From contig CAVGGQ010000003.1 in assembly GCA_963628785.1 (NCBI GenBank), forward strand, positions 1 to 58,441: DNA of 58,441 nt. Direction: 5' to 3'. The stretch's first letter is position 1; each line of letters begins with the position of its first letter. Source of the stretch: Apopatocola sp963628785 (lineage in GTDB: Bacteria; Bacillota; Clostridia; Oscillospirales; Oscillospiraceae). Below are positions 1 to 7,232 of this stretch, in pieces. The translations under genes were made by a program, and so were the position numbers. Under the pieces are notes generated by a model, which saw only the letters and a program-made list of their open reading frames with translations, did not search any database and was not told the DNA's origin.

Positions 1-226
1 TTTTGCGCGGTCTGCCGCCTTTGGCGCCGTTTTCGGCGTTGACGGCGGCTTTTTTGTTGTCGCGGTCGATCACCGACTTGAACACCGGGAACAGGATCCG
101 CGCGGCTCCGATCAGTTCCGACTCCTTCCCCGAGCGCGCATACTCGATGATCGCCACAAACAGATACCCGCGCTCCTCATACGTCAGCGCCGCCGTCTGC
201 TCGATCCAGTCATAATACGTCTTCAT
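1..226 (-). CDS. DUF6291-like phage/element protein, C-terminus cut by window edge
   Basis: Reading leftward on the minus strand, an ATG at 226 opens a frame beginning MKTYYDWIEQTAALTYEERG and still open at base 1, where a GGRPRK basic segment follows. This resembles the N-terminal domain (DUF6291) of proteins found on phages and conjugative elements, often near replication genes. A GTG at 241 in the same frame has GGAGGA about nine bases upstream and is an alternative start. The ATG at 226 overlaps the stop of a 13-codon mini-ORF and may be coupled to it. The family assignment rests on remembered resemblance only; the function is unknown. Confidence 0.55.
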   Translation of the reverse strand, partial: MKTYYDWIEQTAALTYEERGYLFVAIIEYARSGKESELIGAARILFPVFKSVIDRDNKKAAVNAENGAKGGRPRK

Positions 227-264
227 ATACACTCTTTCCACGCTTTGCACTCCTCCAAACGCAT
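223..264 (-). other. Candidate 13-codon leader ORF coupled to the accessory gene
   Basis: The minus strand reads ATG, then RLEECKAWKECI, then TGA. AAGGAGA lies just upstream (269-275) at good spacing. Its TGA overlaps the downstream ATG at 226 as ATGA, the usual arrangement for translational coupling. It could equally be a fortuitous short frame, since a GTG at 241 could initiate the downstream gene directly. Confidence 0.3.
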
Positions 265-361
265 TTTCTCTCCTTCAAAGGACACGTTTAGTATACCACA
301 CAATCTGTGGAAAGAAAAGAGAAATTTACGCAAATTGCCAAAAAATCGCTTGACGGGAGAG

Positions 362-460
362 ACCGAGCCCGGCGACGCGAACGGCGACGGGAAGGTGGAC
401 GCCTTCGACCTTCTGCGGCTCAATAAGTATCTTGCCGGAGCGGACGCAGAGCTCGGATAA
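362..460 (+). pseudogene. Orphan dockerin type I repeat (gene remnant)
   Basis: The frame ending with TAA at 460 encodes a single calcium-binding dockerin repeat, DANGDGKVDAFDLLRLNKYL, followed by a short tail. Type I dockerins normally have two such repeats at the C-terminus of a much larger secreted enzyme. Here only one is left and no plausible start, signal peptide or catalytic domain precedes it. The sequence just upstream belongs to the divergent accessory gene. I infer that the 5' part of a dockerin-bearing gene was deleted or replaced. Confidence 0.6.
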
Positions 461-472
461 AAGGAGAATGGC

Positions 473-1177
473 ATGAGGAAAACATTATCCGCGATCCTTA
501 CAGCGATCCTGCTGCTCACCTGTGTTCTGTGCACTGGCGCATACGCACAGGATGCATTCTCTCTCGGCGTTTCCTCCGTGTCGGGCGCGCGGGGAGATAA
601 AGTGACGGTGACCGTCGAGATTTCCTCCAACCCCGGCATCGCCGTGCTGAACTTCGGAGTTGTCTACGATGAGAGCGTGCTGGAGCTTGTCGGCTCCTCC
701 TGCAGCGGACTCTCCGATGCCATGTTCTCCGAAAATTATATCTGAGTGGATGCCGCGAACAACACCTATACCGGCCCGATCCTCACGCTTGAGTTCCGCA
801 TCCGGGACGACGCGCCGCTCGGCGAAAGCAGGATCACGCTCGACTCGCCGCTCGATGTCGGCAACTTCGATGAAGAGCGGCTGCCCTGCACCCCGGCCGT
901 CGGCACGGTCACCGTGACGGGAAACGGCGGCGACACGGCAGCGCAGACCGGCGCGCCGCAGAGTGAAGCGGAGACGCAGACCGGCACATCGCAGAGCGAA
1001 AAAGAGACCCCGGCGCCGGCGGCTGCGGCGGAGAGCACGGAGGCACTCTCCGGGGAAACGGCCGGAGGCCCGGCGTGGCTCCGGATCGTGCTCGGCGCGG
1101 TGTGCATCGCGCTCGTCGTGTGGCTTATCCCCTCCGGGCGCCGCAAGGACGGCGGCAAAGATCCGTCCGAAAAGTAA
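473..1177 (+). pseudogene. Cohesin-domain surface protein interrupted by in-frame TGA
   Basis: ATG 473 follows AAGGAG and begins a signal peptide (MRKTLSAILTAILLLTCVLC). A cohesin fold follows (FSLGVSSVSGARGDKVTVTV, then NFGVVYDESVLELVG). The frame meets TGA at 743-745 and continues without shift: VDAANNTYTGPILTLEFRIRD, a T/A/E-rich linker, a membrane segment (IVLGAVCIALVVWLI) and a basic tail. Cohesin-like domains commonly carry Trp at this place (W-V-D), so a TGG to TGA change explains the break. TGA ends many intact genes here, so recoding is unlikely. The full product would be about 234 aa, a membrane-anchored single cohesin that could bind dockerin proteins. Confidence 0.7.
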
Positions 1178-1182
1178 CGGCA

Positions 1183-1222
1183 CGCGCCGCGGCGAAAATC
1201 TCGCTGCGGCGCGTTTTCTTTT
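1183..1222 (+). terminator. Rho-independent terminator after cohesin gene
   Basis: The perfect 8-bp inverted repeat CGCGCCGC (1183-1190) and GCGGCGCG (1206-1213) is followed by TTTTCTTTT. Confidence 0.75.
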
Positions 1223-1303
1223 GATATTGCTTGTTTTTCCGGTAGAACGGGGAAATGTGTCATAAATTATTTACAAAAACCTTTACAAATTTAACGAAAT
1301 GTC

Positions 1304-1332
1304 TATGCAAATCGGCAAATGTATGCTATAAT
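1304..1332 (+). promoter_or_regulatory. Extended -10 promoter of hpf
   Basis: TGCTATAAT (1324-1332) is a consensus extended -10 element. The -35 region around 1304-1309 is poor, which the TGn extension may offset. The region just upstream is AT-rich. Confidence 0.6.
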
Positions 1333-1410
1333 GTAGGCACATGGAAGAGAGGGGCATTTTCACAAGGGATTTGTTCCTGCCTTCCGCAGCAACGAAAGGA
1401 GTTGGATGGA

Positions 1411-1956
1411 ATGAAATTCACCATCACGGGTAAGACGCTGGAGATCAACGATGAGCTCCGCAAGTACGCCGAGAAGAAGGTCGGCAAGATCGACCGTCTC
1501 TTCCGCAACGGGGACAGCGAAGCCTTCATCACGTTCAGCCGCGAACGGGGCCGCTATACGGCCGAGGTGACGCTCAAAAACAACGGTATGTTCTACCGGG
1601 TGAGCGAAACGACCGGCGACATGTTCGCGTCCATTGACTCCGCCTGCGCGTCCATCGAGCGCCAGATCCGCAAGAACAAGACACGCCTCGAGAAGAAACT
1701 CAAGGCCGGCCCCATCGACTGGTCGGATTACGGCGTGACTCCGGAGGCCGAAGAGGACGAGAGCGAGGACTTCACCATCGTCCGCACCAAGCGTTTCTCC
1801 ATGAAGCCGATGACGGCGCAGGAGGCCATTCTCCAGATGAACCTGCTCGAGCACGAATTCTACGCCTTCCGCAATTCGGAAGAAAACGACGCTTTCTCCG
1901 TAGTCTATCGCCGCAAAAACGGCGGCTACGGCCTGATCTCCAACGTGGAGGAATAA
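1411..1956 (+). CDS. hpf: Ribosome hibernation promoting factor, long form
   Basis: This 181-aa protein dimerises 70S ribosomes into inactive 100S particles in stationary phase. Residues 1-100 form the ribosome-binding S30AE/YfiA domain (KFTITGKTLEINDELRKYAE). After an acidic linker, residues about 125-181 form the C-terminal dimerisation domain of the long form (VRTKRFSMKPMTAQEAILQM, then a GGYGLI end). The ATG at 1411 has GAAAGGAG ten bases upstream, and the protein starts exactly as the family does. It stands alone behind its own extended -10 promoter. Confidence 0.95.
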   Translation: MKFTITGKTLEINDELRKYAEKKVGKIDRLFRNGDSEAFITFSRERGRYTAEVTLKNNGMFYRVSETTGDMFASIDSACASIERQIRKNKTRLEKKLKAGPIDWSDYGVTPEAEEDESEDFTIVRTKRFSMKPMTAQEAILQMNLLEHEFYAFRNSEENDAFSVVYRRKNGGYGLISNVEE

Positions 1957-2217
1957 AAGCTTTTCAAACGGGACCCGCTTCGCTGTGCTGTCGTTTGAGG
2001 GGATGCGGCTCGCCGCAGCGCACTCGCTTCGCTCGCACGTTTGCGAGCCGAGAAGGGCGGCGGAGGTATCGAAGACGGCGCACAGGAGCGCGCTCTTGCG
2101 GATGTTGATGTCCTTGCCGGGGCAGGTGTCGTAGACGACAGAGCCGGAGCACCGCCGTCTTCCGTTTTCCTCGCGTCCTTTCCCGCTGCGGCTCAGCGGA
2201 TCCTGCCGGGTGAACAG
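1957..2217. other. Intergenic stretch between hpf and ricT, with a short repeat core
   Basis: No supported gene lies here. It begins just after the hpf stop with a 22-base core (1963-1984, TTCAAACGGGACCCGCTTCG) that recurs with two mismatches at 47578-47599. It also has a small hairpin, GCTCGCA/TGCGAGC (2031-2048). The remainder is GC-rich and shows no clear promoter or RNA motif. Confidence 0.4.
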
Positions 2218-2248
2218 GAGCGGAGATACCGATTCGGTATCTCCGCTC
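2218..2248 (-). terminator. Strong hairpin directly after ricT
   Basis: GAGCGGAGATACC (2218-2230) and GGTATCTCCGCTC (2236-2248) form a perfect 13-bp stem with a 5-base loop, just past the ricT stop. There is no U-run on the minus strand, and only a short one on the plus strand, so termination by pausing or a role in mRNA stability are both possible. Confidence 0.5.
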
Positions 2249-2253
2249 TGCTT

Positions 2254-3657
2254 TTACTCTGTCTTGGTCTTGGGTTTGGTGCTGCCGCCTTCGGTTTGGG
2301 GGCGGGGCTTGTGACGGCGGCGCTTATTGCGGTGGGACTGGGCACTCTTTTCGGTGCGGTCGCCTTTATCCGCACTCTCGGGGCGCTTTTCGGCCTTTTC
2401 GCCGCTCTTTTCCGGACGCTTTTTCTCGCCCCTCTCGGGACGGGAGGCTTTATCGCCCTTGTCCGTGCGATGCGGCTTCTCGGCCTTTTCAACGCGCGGG
2501 GCCTTCTCGCTGCGTTCGCCCTTTTCGCTCCGCTCGGGTCTTTCACCCTTCCCGGCCTTTTCGGCGCGCTCCGTCTTCTCGGTGCGCTCCGGCTTTTCCG
2601 AGCGTTCCGCTTTCTCGGGACGCTCGCCCCTGCCGCGGCCTCCGCGGCGTCGGTTATTGCGGCGGGCGCCGTCGGCACTTTTCTCCGCTTCGGGGGCGGA
2701 TTCTCCGGCGGCTGCTGCGGCCTCGGGGTCTGCGATCATATCGGGCATGAGCCAGTCGTTTTCCGGCTCGAGCGGTGCGTCTTTCACTTTCTTCGGCTTG
2801 CCGCTGAGCACATCCGGCAGCGGCTGACCCTCGGCGGGACGCCCGCCCGGGACCTCGGCGATGTCGTCGACATCGTAGGTGCGGATGTCCGGGTCGCCCG
2901 AGGTGCGGTCGAGACGCACCTTGACGCTCTGGCGCAGGAGGTTGACAAGCGTCACGTTGCCGTAGCCGTCCTCGGTCTGCACGAACGCGCCGTTTTTCGG
3001 CACATGCTTCACGAGATCCTCATACGCCTCCTGCTCATAGCGCAGGCAGCACATGAGACGGCCGCAGGTGCCGGAGATCTTCACGGGGTTGAGCGACATG
3101 GACTGCGTTTTTGCCATCTTGGTGCTGACGGGCTGGAAGTCGTCCAGAAACTGGCTGCAGCAGAACGGGCGCCCGCAGATGCCGAGACCGCCGAGCATTT
3201 TCGCCTCATCGCGCACACCGATCTGGCGCAGCTCGATGCGGGTGCGGAACACGCCCGCCAGATCGCGCACGAGCTCGCGGAAGTCCACGCGCCCGTCGGC
3301 GGTGAAGAAAAAGAGGATCTTGTTGCCCTCAAACGAGCACTCCACGTCGACGAGCTTCATTTCGAGCTTGTGCTTTGCGATGAGCTCGCGGCAGATGCCG
3401 AGCGCTTCCTTTTCGCGCTTGCGGTTGAGCTCCTCGATGCGCAGATCGTCGCTCGTGGCGAGACGGACGACCGGACGGAGCGGCTGCACGGTCGCGTTGT
3501 CCTCGACCGGATGGCTGCCCCACACGCAGTCGCCGAGCTCCAAGCCCTTGGCCGTTTCCACGACGACCTTGTCGCCGGTCCTTACGGTGAGGCCGTTCGG
3601 CGCAAAATAATACGATTTTCCGCGTCCGCGGAATTTTACACTAACTACTTCTGTCAC
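2254..3657 (-). CDS. ricT: PSP1-domain protein RicT (YaaT), with long charged tail
   Basis: In Bacillus subtilis RicT is part of the RicAFT (YmcA-YlbF-YaaT) complex, which binds Fe-S clusters and guides RNase Y in mRNA maturation. The PSP1 domain fills residues 1 to about 270. It contains the conserved cysteine motifs GICGRPFCCSQF and CGRLMCCLRYE. The protein is 467 aa, whereas the family is usually near 270-300 aa. The extra roughly 160 residues are a low-complexity K/R/E-rich tail with repeated EKxER/SEK patterns, possibly RNA-binding or disordered. It lies downstream of holB in the same order as in B. subtilis (holB-yaaT). Confidence 0.9.
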   Translation of the reverse strand: MTEVVSVKFRGRGKSYYFAPNGLTVRTGDKVVVETAKGLELGDCVWGSHPVEDNATVQPLRPVVRLATSDDLRIEELNRKREKEALGICRELIAKHKLEMKLVDVECSFEGNKILFFFTADGRVDFRELVRDLAGVFRTRIELRQIGVRDEAKMLGGLGICGRPFCCSQFLDDFQPVSTKMAKTQSMSLNPVKISGTCGRLMCCLRYEQEAYEDLVKHVPKNGAFVQTEDGYGNVTLVNLLRQSVKVRLDRTSGDPDIRTYDVDDIAEVPGGRPAEGQPLPDVLSGKPKKVKDAPLEPENDWLMPDMIADPEAAAAAGESAPEAEKSADGARRNNRRRGGRGRGERPEKAERSEKPERTEKTERAEKAGKGERPERSEKGERSEKAPRVEKAEKPHRTDKGDKASRPERGEKKRPEKSGEKAEKRPESADKGDRTEKSAQSHRNKRRRHKPRPQTEGGSTKPKTKTE

Positions 3658-3791
3658 GGATATATCCTCGATTCTATATAGAAAAGCCTTCCCTTATAAG
3701 CCTTCCCCCTGCGCTCGGGGGAAGCTGCGGCGGAAGGGACGGGAAAGCGGGACAACAGGACACTTTGCTTGTTGAAATTACTGCCCTGCCG

Positions 3792-4562
3792 TCAGCACTC
3801 CTTCTTTTCGTTCGGTATGTAGGTGGAAAGATAGCCGGTCACATGCTTCTGGCCGACGTTCAGACGGAGGTACTCCAGCGCGCGGTTCAGGAACGCTTCG
3901 AGCGAGAGAAGCTCGCGGCGGTCTTTCACCATGCGCACGGCAAGCTCGGTCGCCGTCTGCACCACATCGGCAAGCTCCTGCCGGTCGAGATTTTCCATCG
4001 CGGTGCAGCAGCGGAGAAGCTCGGCACGGTCACTCCGCGCTTCGAGAAAGCCCTGTGCGCGCAGGAACGTTTCACTCGCACGGTCCTCCTCGCCCTCGGA
4101 GGAGAGACGGATCTCGGCACAGCGCGAGCGCACCGTGGCGAGCAGTCGCTCGGGACGCTCGGCGCACAGCAGCAGCACCACGCCCGCCGGCGGCTCCTCG
4201 AGGAGCTTGAGAAGGGCGTTCTGCGCTTCGGTGTTCATCGTGTCCGCTTCGGGGAAAATGTACGCCTTGCCGCCGGCCTCGTTCGGCCGCACGGCGGCAT
4301 CGGCCACCACGGCGCGAGCCTGATCGACGACGATGTTGCGCCGGATCTTTCCGTTCGGCTCGGACGGCGTGCGCACGACGAGCGTCACATCCGGGTGGAT
4401 GCCGGGGAAATCCCCCGTGAACACCTTGCGGCAGTGGCGGCACGCCCGGCAGGGCTTTTCTCCCGTCCCTTCGCACAGCACCGCCGCGGCCATCTCCCGC
4501 GCCCGCGCACTCGCAACCGCTGGAGAACCCGACAAAATATAAGCATGCATCATCTTTTCCAT
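3792..4562 (-). CDS. holB: DNA polymerase III subunit delta'
   Basis: This 256-aa clamp-loader subunit helps load the sliding clamp onto primed DNA. It shows the AAA+ fold of the delta' type: the zinc module CRACRHCRKVF (about residues 38-48), the sensor/arginine-finger segment TVRSRCAEI, and LLKLLEEPPAG. It lacks a Walker A loop, as expected for delta'. It is the first gene of a unit with ricT. ATG 4562 lies only about two bases from the predicted transcription start, so the mRNA may be nearly leaderless. ATG codons at 4553 and 4550 are alternatives. Confidence 0.92.
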   Translation of the reverse strand: MEKMMHAYILSGSPAVASARAREMAAAVLCEGTGEKPCRACRHCRKVFTGDFPGIHPDVTLVVRTPSEPNGKIRRNIVVDQARAVVADAAVRPNEAGGKAYIFPEADTMNTEAQNALLKLLEEPPAGVVLLLCAERPERLLATVRSRCAEIRLSSEGEEDRASETFLRAQGFLEARSDRAELLRCCTAMENLDRQELADVVQTATELAVRMVKDRRELLSLEAFLNRALEYLRLNVGQKHVTGYLSTYIPNEKKEC

Positions 4563-4570
4563 AATAACTC

Positions 4571-4600
4571 AGTATACCATAGAATACACGGCTTTGACAA
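4571..4600 (-). promoter_or_regulatory. Promoter of holB-ricT
   Basis: On the minus strand, TTGTCA (-35; plus-strand 4595-4600) and TATACT (-10; 4571-4576) are separated by 18 bases. The predicted start of transcription is near 4564, almost at the holB ATG. Confidence 0.65.
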
Positions 4601-4610
4601 GAAATAATTC

Positions 4611-4662
4611 GGCAGCACCGCACATTATCGTATGCGCTGCTGCCGAATTATGCGGTGCTGCC
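4611..4662. repeat. Palindromic intergenic repeat, copy 1 (short form)
   Basis: GGCAGCACCGCA (4611-4622) and TGCGGTGCTGCC (4651-4662) are perfect 12-bp inverted ends of a 52-base element. It sits between the holB promoter and the end of the transglutaminase-like gene. The same ends recur near 40.85, 43.98, 53.79 and 58.22 kb. Confidence 0.7.
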
Positions 4663-5139
4663 TCAATACTCCCGCAGGCGTTTTACGTTTGCGTTCATGA
4701 GGCGGCGGCCGAGGGTGCGGTAGGTGAAGGCTTTGACGGGGGACATTTCCTGGCCGTGTTCGCGGAGGGGGGCGTCCGGGGAGTCGTATATGCCGAAGTC
4801 CTGCGTGATGCCTTCACTCTGAATGTAGGTATTGCAGCGGTCGAAATCGATGACGGGGCGGCGGAAGTCGTGCACCGCTACGCCGCATCCGCGAAGGAGC
4901 GCCATGAAGAGCGTCCCCTTCGTGTTGCACTGCCCGAAGCCGTCCGCGAGCACGCGCGAGGCCGGGATGGCATCATCGGTGTTGTAGCCGAAGAGGATCT
5001 CATCGCGGACAAAATTATGAACCGCTCTCACGCACTCGAATTCCGCGAGGGAGCGCCAGCCGCGCGCGGCAATGAGCCGGGAGATCGAGAGATCGGAGAA
5101 ATTCAGCATCGGCGTTTCGCGGAGATATCGTTCGTTCAT
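4663..5139 (-). CDS. Transglutaminase-like protein with apparent internal deletion
   Basis: The 158-aa product keeps both ends of a transglutaminase-like family. The N-terminal part is FVRDEILFGYN, DDAIPASRVLADG and the catalytic Cys motif GQCNTKGTLFMALL. The C-terminal part is PVIDFDR, YIQSEGITQDFGIYDSPD and RRLMNANVKRLRE. As I recall the family, about 70-80 residues bearing the catalytic His (HSWVEV-like) and acidic residue lie between ALLRxCG and the final part. Here the two are joined directly (LLRGCGVAVHDF) without a frameshift. It is probably not active as a peptidase or transglutaminase. It lies 15 bases after the aminotransferase gene. Confidence 0.65.
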   Translation of the reverse strand: MNERYLRETPMLNFSDLSISRLIAARGWRSLAEFECVRAVHNFVRDEILFGYNTDDAIPASRVLADGFGQCNTKGTLFMALLRGCGVAVHDFRRPVIDFDRCNTYIQSEGITQDFGIYDSPDAPLREHGQEMSPVKAFTYRTLGRRLMNANVKRLREY

Positions 5140-5154
5140 GAGAGACCCTTTCCG

Positions 5155-6204
5155 TTAGCCGAGCACTTTGGCCATTGCGCGCAGGAGCGCTTCGTTTTCT
5201 TCGTGCGTGCGCACGGCGATGCGGTACCGGCCGGGCGCGAGGCCGAAGTAGTTTTCGCAGTTTCGGATGAGAATGCCCTTTTCGCGAAGCGCTTTGTCAA
5301 GCCCGGGGGCGGCGGAAAAGAGCAGAAAGTTGGCGTCCGAGGGGACGACGCGGCAGCCGAGCGATGTGAGCCCCGCGGCGAGAAACGGCCGTTCCGTGCG
5401 GATCAGGGCGCGCGTGCGCTCGAGAAATTCCGTTTCACGCAGCGCCGCAATACCCGCCGCCTGCGCGAGGGAGGAGACATTCCACGGCGGCACGGCTTCG
5501 GACATGGCGTGCAGGAGCGGGGCATCGGCGCTCAGAGCATAGCCGAGGCGAAGCCCCGCCATACCGTGGCTTTTCGTAAAGGCCTTGAGGATCAAGAGAT
5601 TCGGGTGCGCGGCGAGATACGGCTTTGCACTCTCGCCGCCGTCCGTCAGGTCGAGGAAGCACTCGTCGAGAAAAAGGCGCGTGCCGAGCGCATCGCACAC
5701 GGCGAGGATCTCGCGCAGCAGAGCACTCCCGATGAGCCGCCCGGTGGGGTTGTTCGGGTCACACAGGAAAAAGACCTCGGGCTTCGTTTCACGCAGAAAG
5801 GCGAGTATCCCCTCACCGGGCGCAAAACCGTTCGCCTTCGGGAGCATATAGCGCGCCATCGCGCAGCCGTGACGCGCGAGCGCGAGCGAGTATTCCGCGA
5901 AGGTCGGGGCAAGCTCCGCCGCGCTCTTCGCCCGCACGGCGTCGGCGTAGGCATAGATGAGATCCGCCGCGCCGTTCCCGCAGAGGATGTATTCCTCCGG
6001 CACGCCCTCATTGCGCGCAATGGCCTCGCGCAGGGCGCGGCAGTAAGGGTCGGGGTAGCGGTGAACATCCGGCAGCGCGCGGCGCACCGCTTCGCACACG
6101 CCTTCCGGCGTGCCGAGCGGGTTCGTGTTGGCGGAAAAATCCAGCACCGCCCCGCCGCCGTATATATCCCCGCCGTGGGGGTTGACCGAGTTATAGAGCA
6201 TCAT
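5155..6204 (-). CDS. cobD: Threonine-phosphate decarboxylase-like PLP aminotransferase
   Basis: This 349-aa fold type I PLP enzyme resembles the CobD/CobC family, which makes (R)-1-amino-2-propanol phosphate from L-threonine phosphate for the cobalamin lower-ligand arm. The family opening is LDFSANTNPLG, with substrate and PLP motifs DPNNPTG, LDECFLDL and the lysine in FTKSHGMAGLRLGY. ATG 6204 overlaps the cbiB stop as ATGA, so the two are translationally coupled. The frame stays open upstream, but that part lies inside cbiB and is not family-like. A histidinol-phosphate aminotransferase is the nearest alternative; linkage to cbiB favours the B12 role. Confidence 0.85.
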   Translation of the reverse strand: MMLYNSVNPHGGDIYGGGAVLDFSANTNPLGTPEGVCEAVRRALPDVHRYPDPYCRALREAIARNEGVPEEYILCGNGAADLIYAYADAVRAKSAAELAPTFAEYSLALARHGCAMARYMLPKANGFAPGEGILAFLRETKPEVFFLCDPNNPTGRLIGSALLREILAVCDALGTRLFLDECFLDLTDGGESAKPYLAAHPNLLILKAFTKSHGMAGLRLGYALSADAPLLHAMSEAVPPWNVSSLAQAAGIAALRETEFLERTRALIRTERPFLAAGLTSLGCRVVPSDANFLLFSAAPGLDKALREKGILIRNCENYFGLAPGRYRIAVRTHEENEALLRAMAKVLG

Positions 6205-7166
6205 ATCACCACCGCCGTCAGATACCGGATCGCCGCGCACAGGAGAAAGGCGAGCGCCGCCGTCGCATAGAGGAGCCGCCCCGCGCGGGGGATGTCCTCG
6301 TATTCGATCTCGCGCAGCGCATTGCCGATATAGGGCTTTCTGTGCAGCACGCCGTGATAGTACGCATCGCCCGCGAGACGCACGCCGAGGAGCCCGGCGC
6401 ACACGGATTCCGTCTGCGCGGAGTTGGGACTCGCGTGGTTCCGGCGGTCGCGCCGCCAGATCTTCCAACCGTTTTTCGCGTCCATACCGAGCAGCGCGCC
6501 CGCCGCGAGCATCAAAAGCGCGGAGAGCCGCGCGGGGAGGAAGTTCAGAACATCGTCCGCCTTCGCGGGAACGAGCCCGATGTTTTTATACGGCATCTCG
6601 ACATAGCCGAGCATGGAGTCCATCGTGTTGACGGCTTTATAGAAAAAGCCGAGCGGGGCACCGCCGAGCGCGAGTGCGAGCATCGGCGCGATGACGCCGT
6701 CGGAAGCGTTCTCCGCCACGGTTTCCACGGCGGCGCGGGTCACGGCTTTGTCGTCGAGCGATGCGGTGTCGCGCCCGACGATCATGGAAACGGCGCAGCG
6801 GTATTCCGCGCTGTCGCCCTTCTGCAGGGCTTTATATACCTTCATGCTCTCGTCGCGCAGCGATTTTGCGGCGAGCACCTGCCAGCACATGATGCTCTCG
6901 AGCACAAGGCCGCACACCGGGTGCAGCCGATAGGCAAAACAGAGGATCAGCGCCGGAACGCCCGTCGATACGAGCACGACAACGAGCCAGAGCACGCCCC
7001 CGGCAATGTTCTCGCCGCGGACGGTTTTGGGGAACAGGCGCCGAACGAGCCACTCCGCAGCCGAAATGAGCTTCCCGATGCCCACGACCGGGTGCGGGAG
7101 AGAGTGCGGGTCGCCGAGCAGCAGGTCGATGACGGCGCCGAGCGCGAAAGCCAACAGATGCATCAT
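6201..7166 (-). CDS. cbiB: Adenosylcobinamide-phosphate synthase
   Basis: This 321-aa integral membrane enzyme attaches aminopropanol (phosphate) to adenosylcobyric acid in cobalamin assembly. Family motifs are LLGDPHSLPHPVVGIG near the N-terminus and IVGRDTASLDDKAVTRAAVE with ENASDGVIAPML in the middle. Several hydrophobic helices are visible. Its partner enzyme gene overlaps the 3' end. No cobalamin riboswitch was seen upstream and no other cob/cbi gene is in the window, so this looks like a salvage or late-assembly pair. Confidence 0.92.
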   Translation of the reverse strand: MMHLLAFALGAVIDLLLGDPHSLPHPVVGIGKLISAAEWLVRRLFPKTVRGENIAGGVLWLVVVLVSTGVPALILCFAYRLHPVCGLVLESIMCWQVLAAKSLRDESMKVYKALQKGDSAEYRCAVSMIVGRDTASLDDKAVTRAAVETVAENASDGVIAPMLALALGGAPLGFFYKAVNTMDSMLGYVEMPYKNIGLVPAKADDVLNFLPARLSALLMLAAGALLGMDAKNGWKIWRRDRRNHASPNSAQTESVCAGLLGVRLAGDAYYHGVLHRKPYIGNALREIEYEDIPRAGRLLYATAALAFLLCAAIRYLTAVVI

Positions 7167-7232
7167 GGCATATATCTCCGAAAAACAGTTTCCGAGAGCA
7201 TCATACCACAGCGCGGGCGGCTTTGCTACTTT

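Noticed and set aside
743..745. TGA recoding (Trp or selenocysteine) in the cohesin gene
   Set aside because: TGA ends many intact genes in the window, so it is a normal stop. No SECIS-like stem was apparent after it, and cohesins do not use selenocysteine.
7167..7232. Cobalamin riboswitch before cbiB
   Set aside because: The gap is about 65 bases and has no recognisable B12-box sequence.
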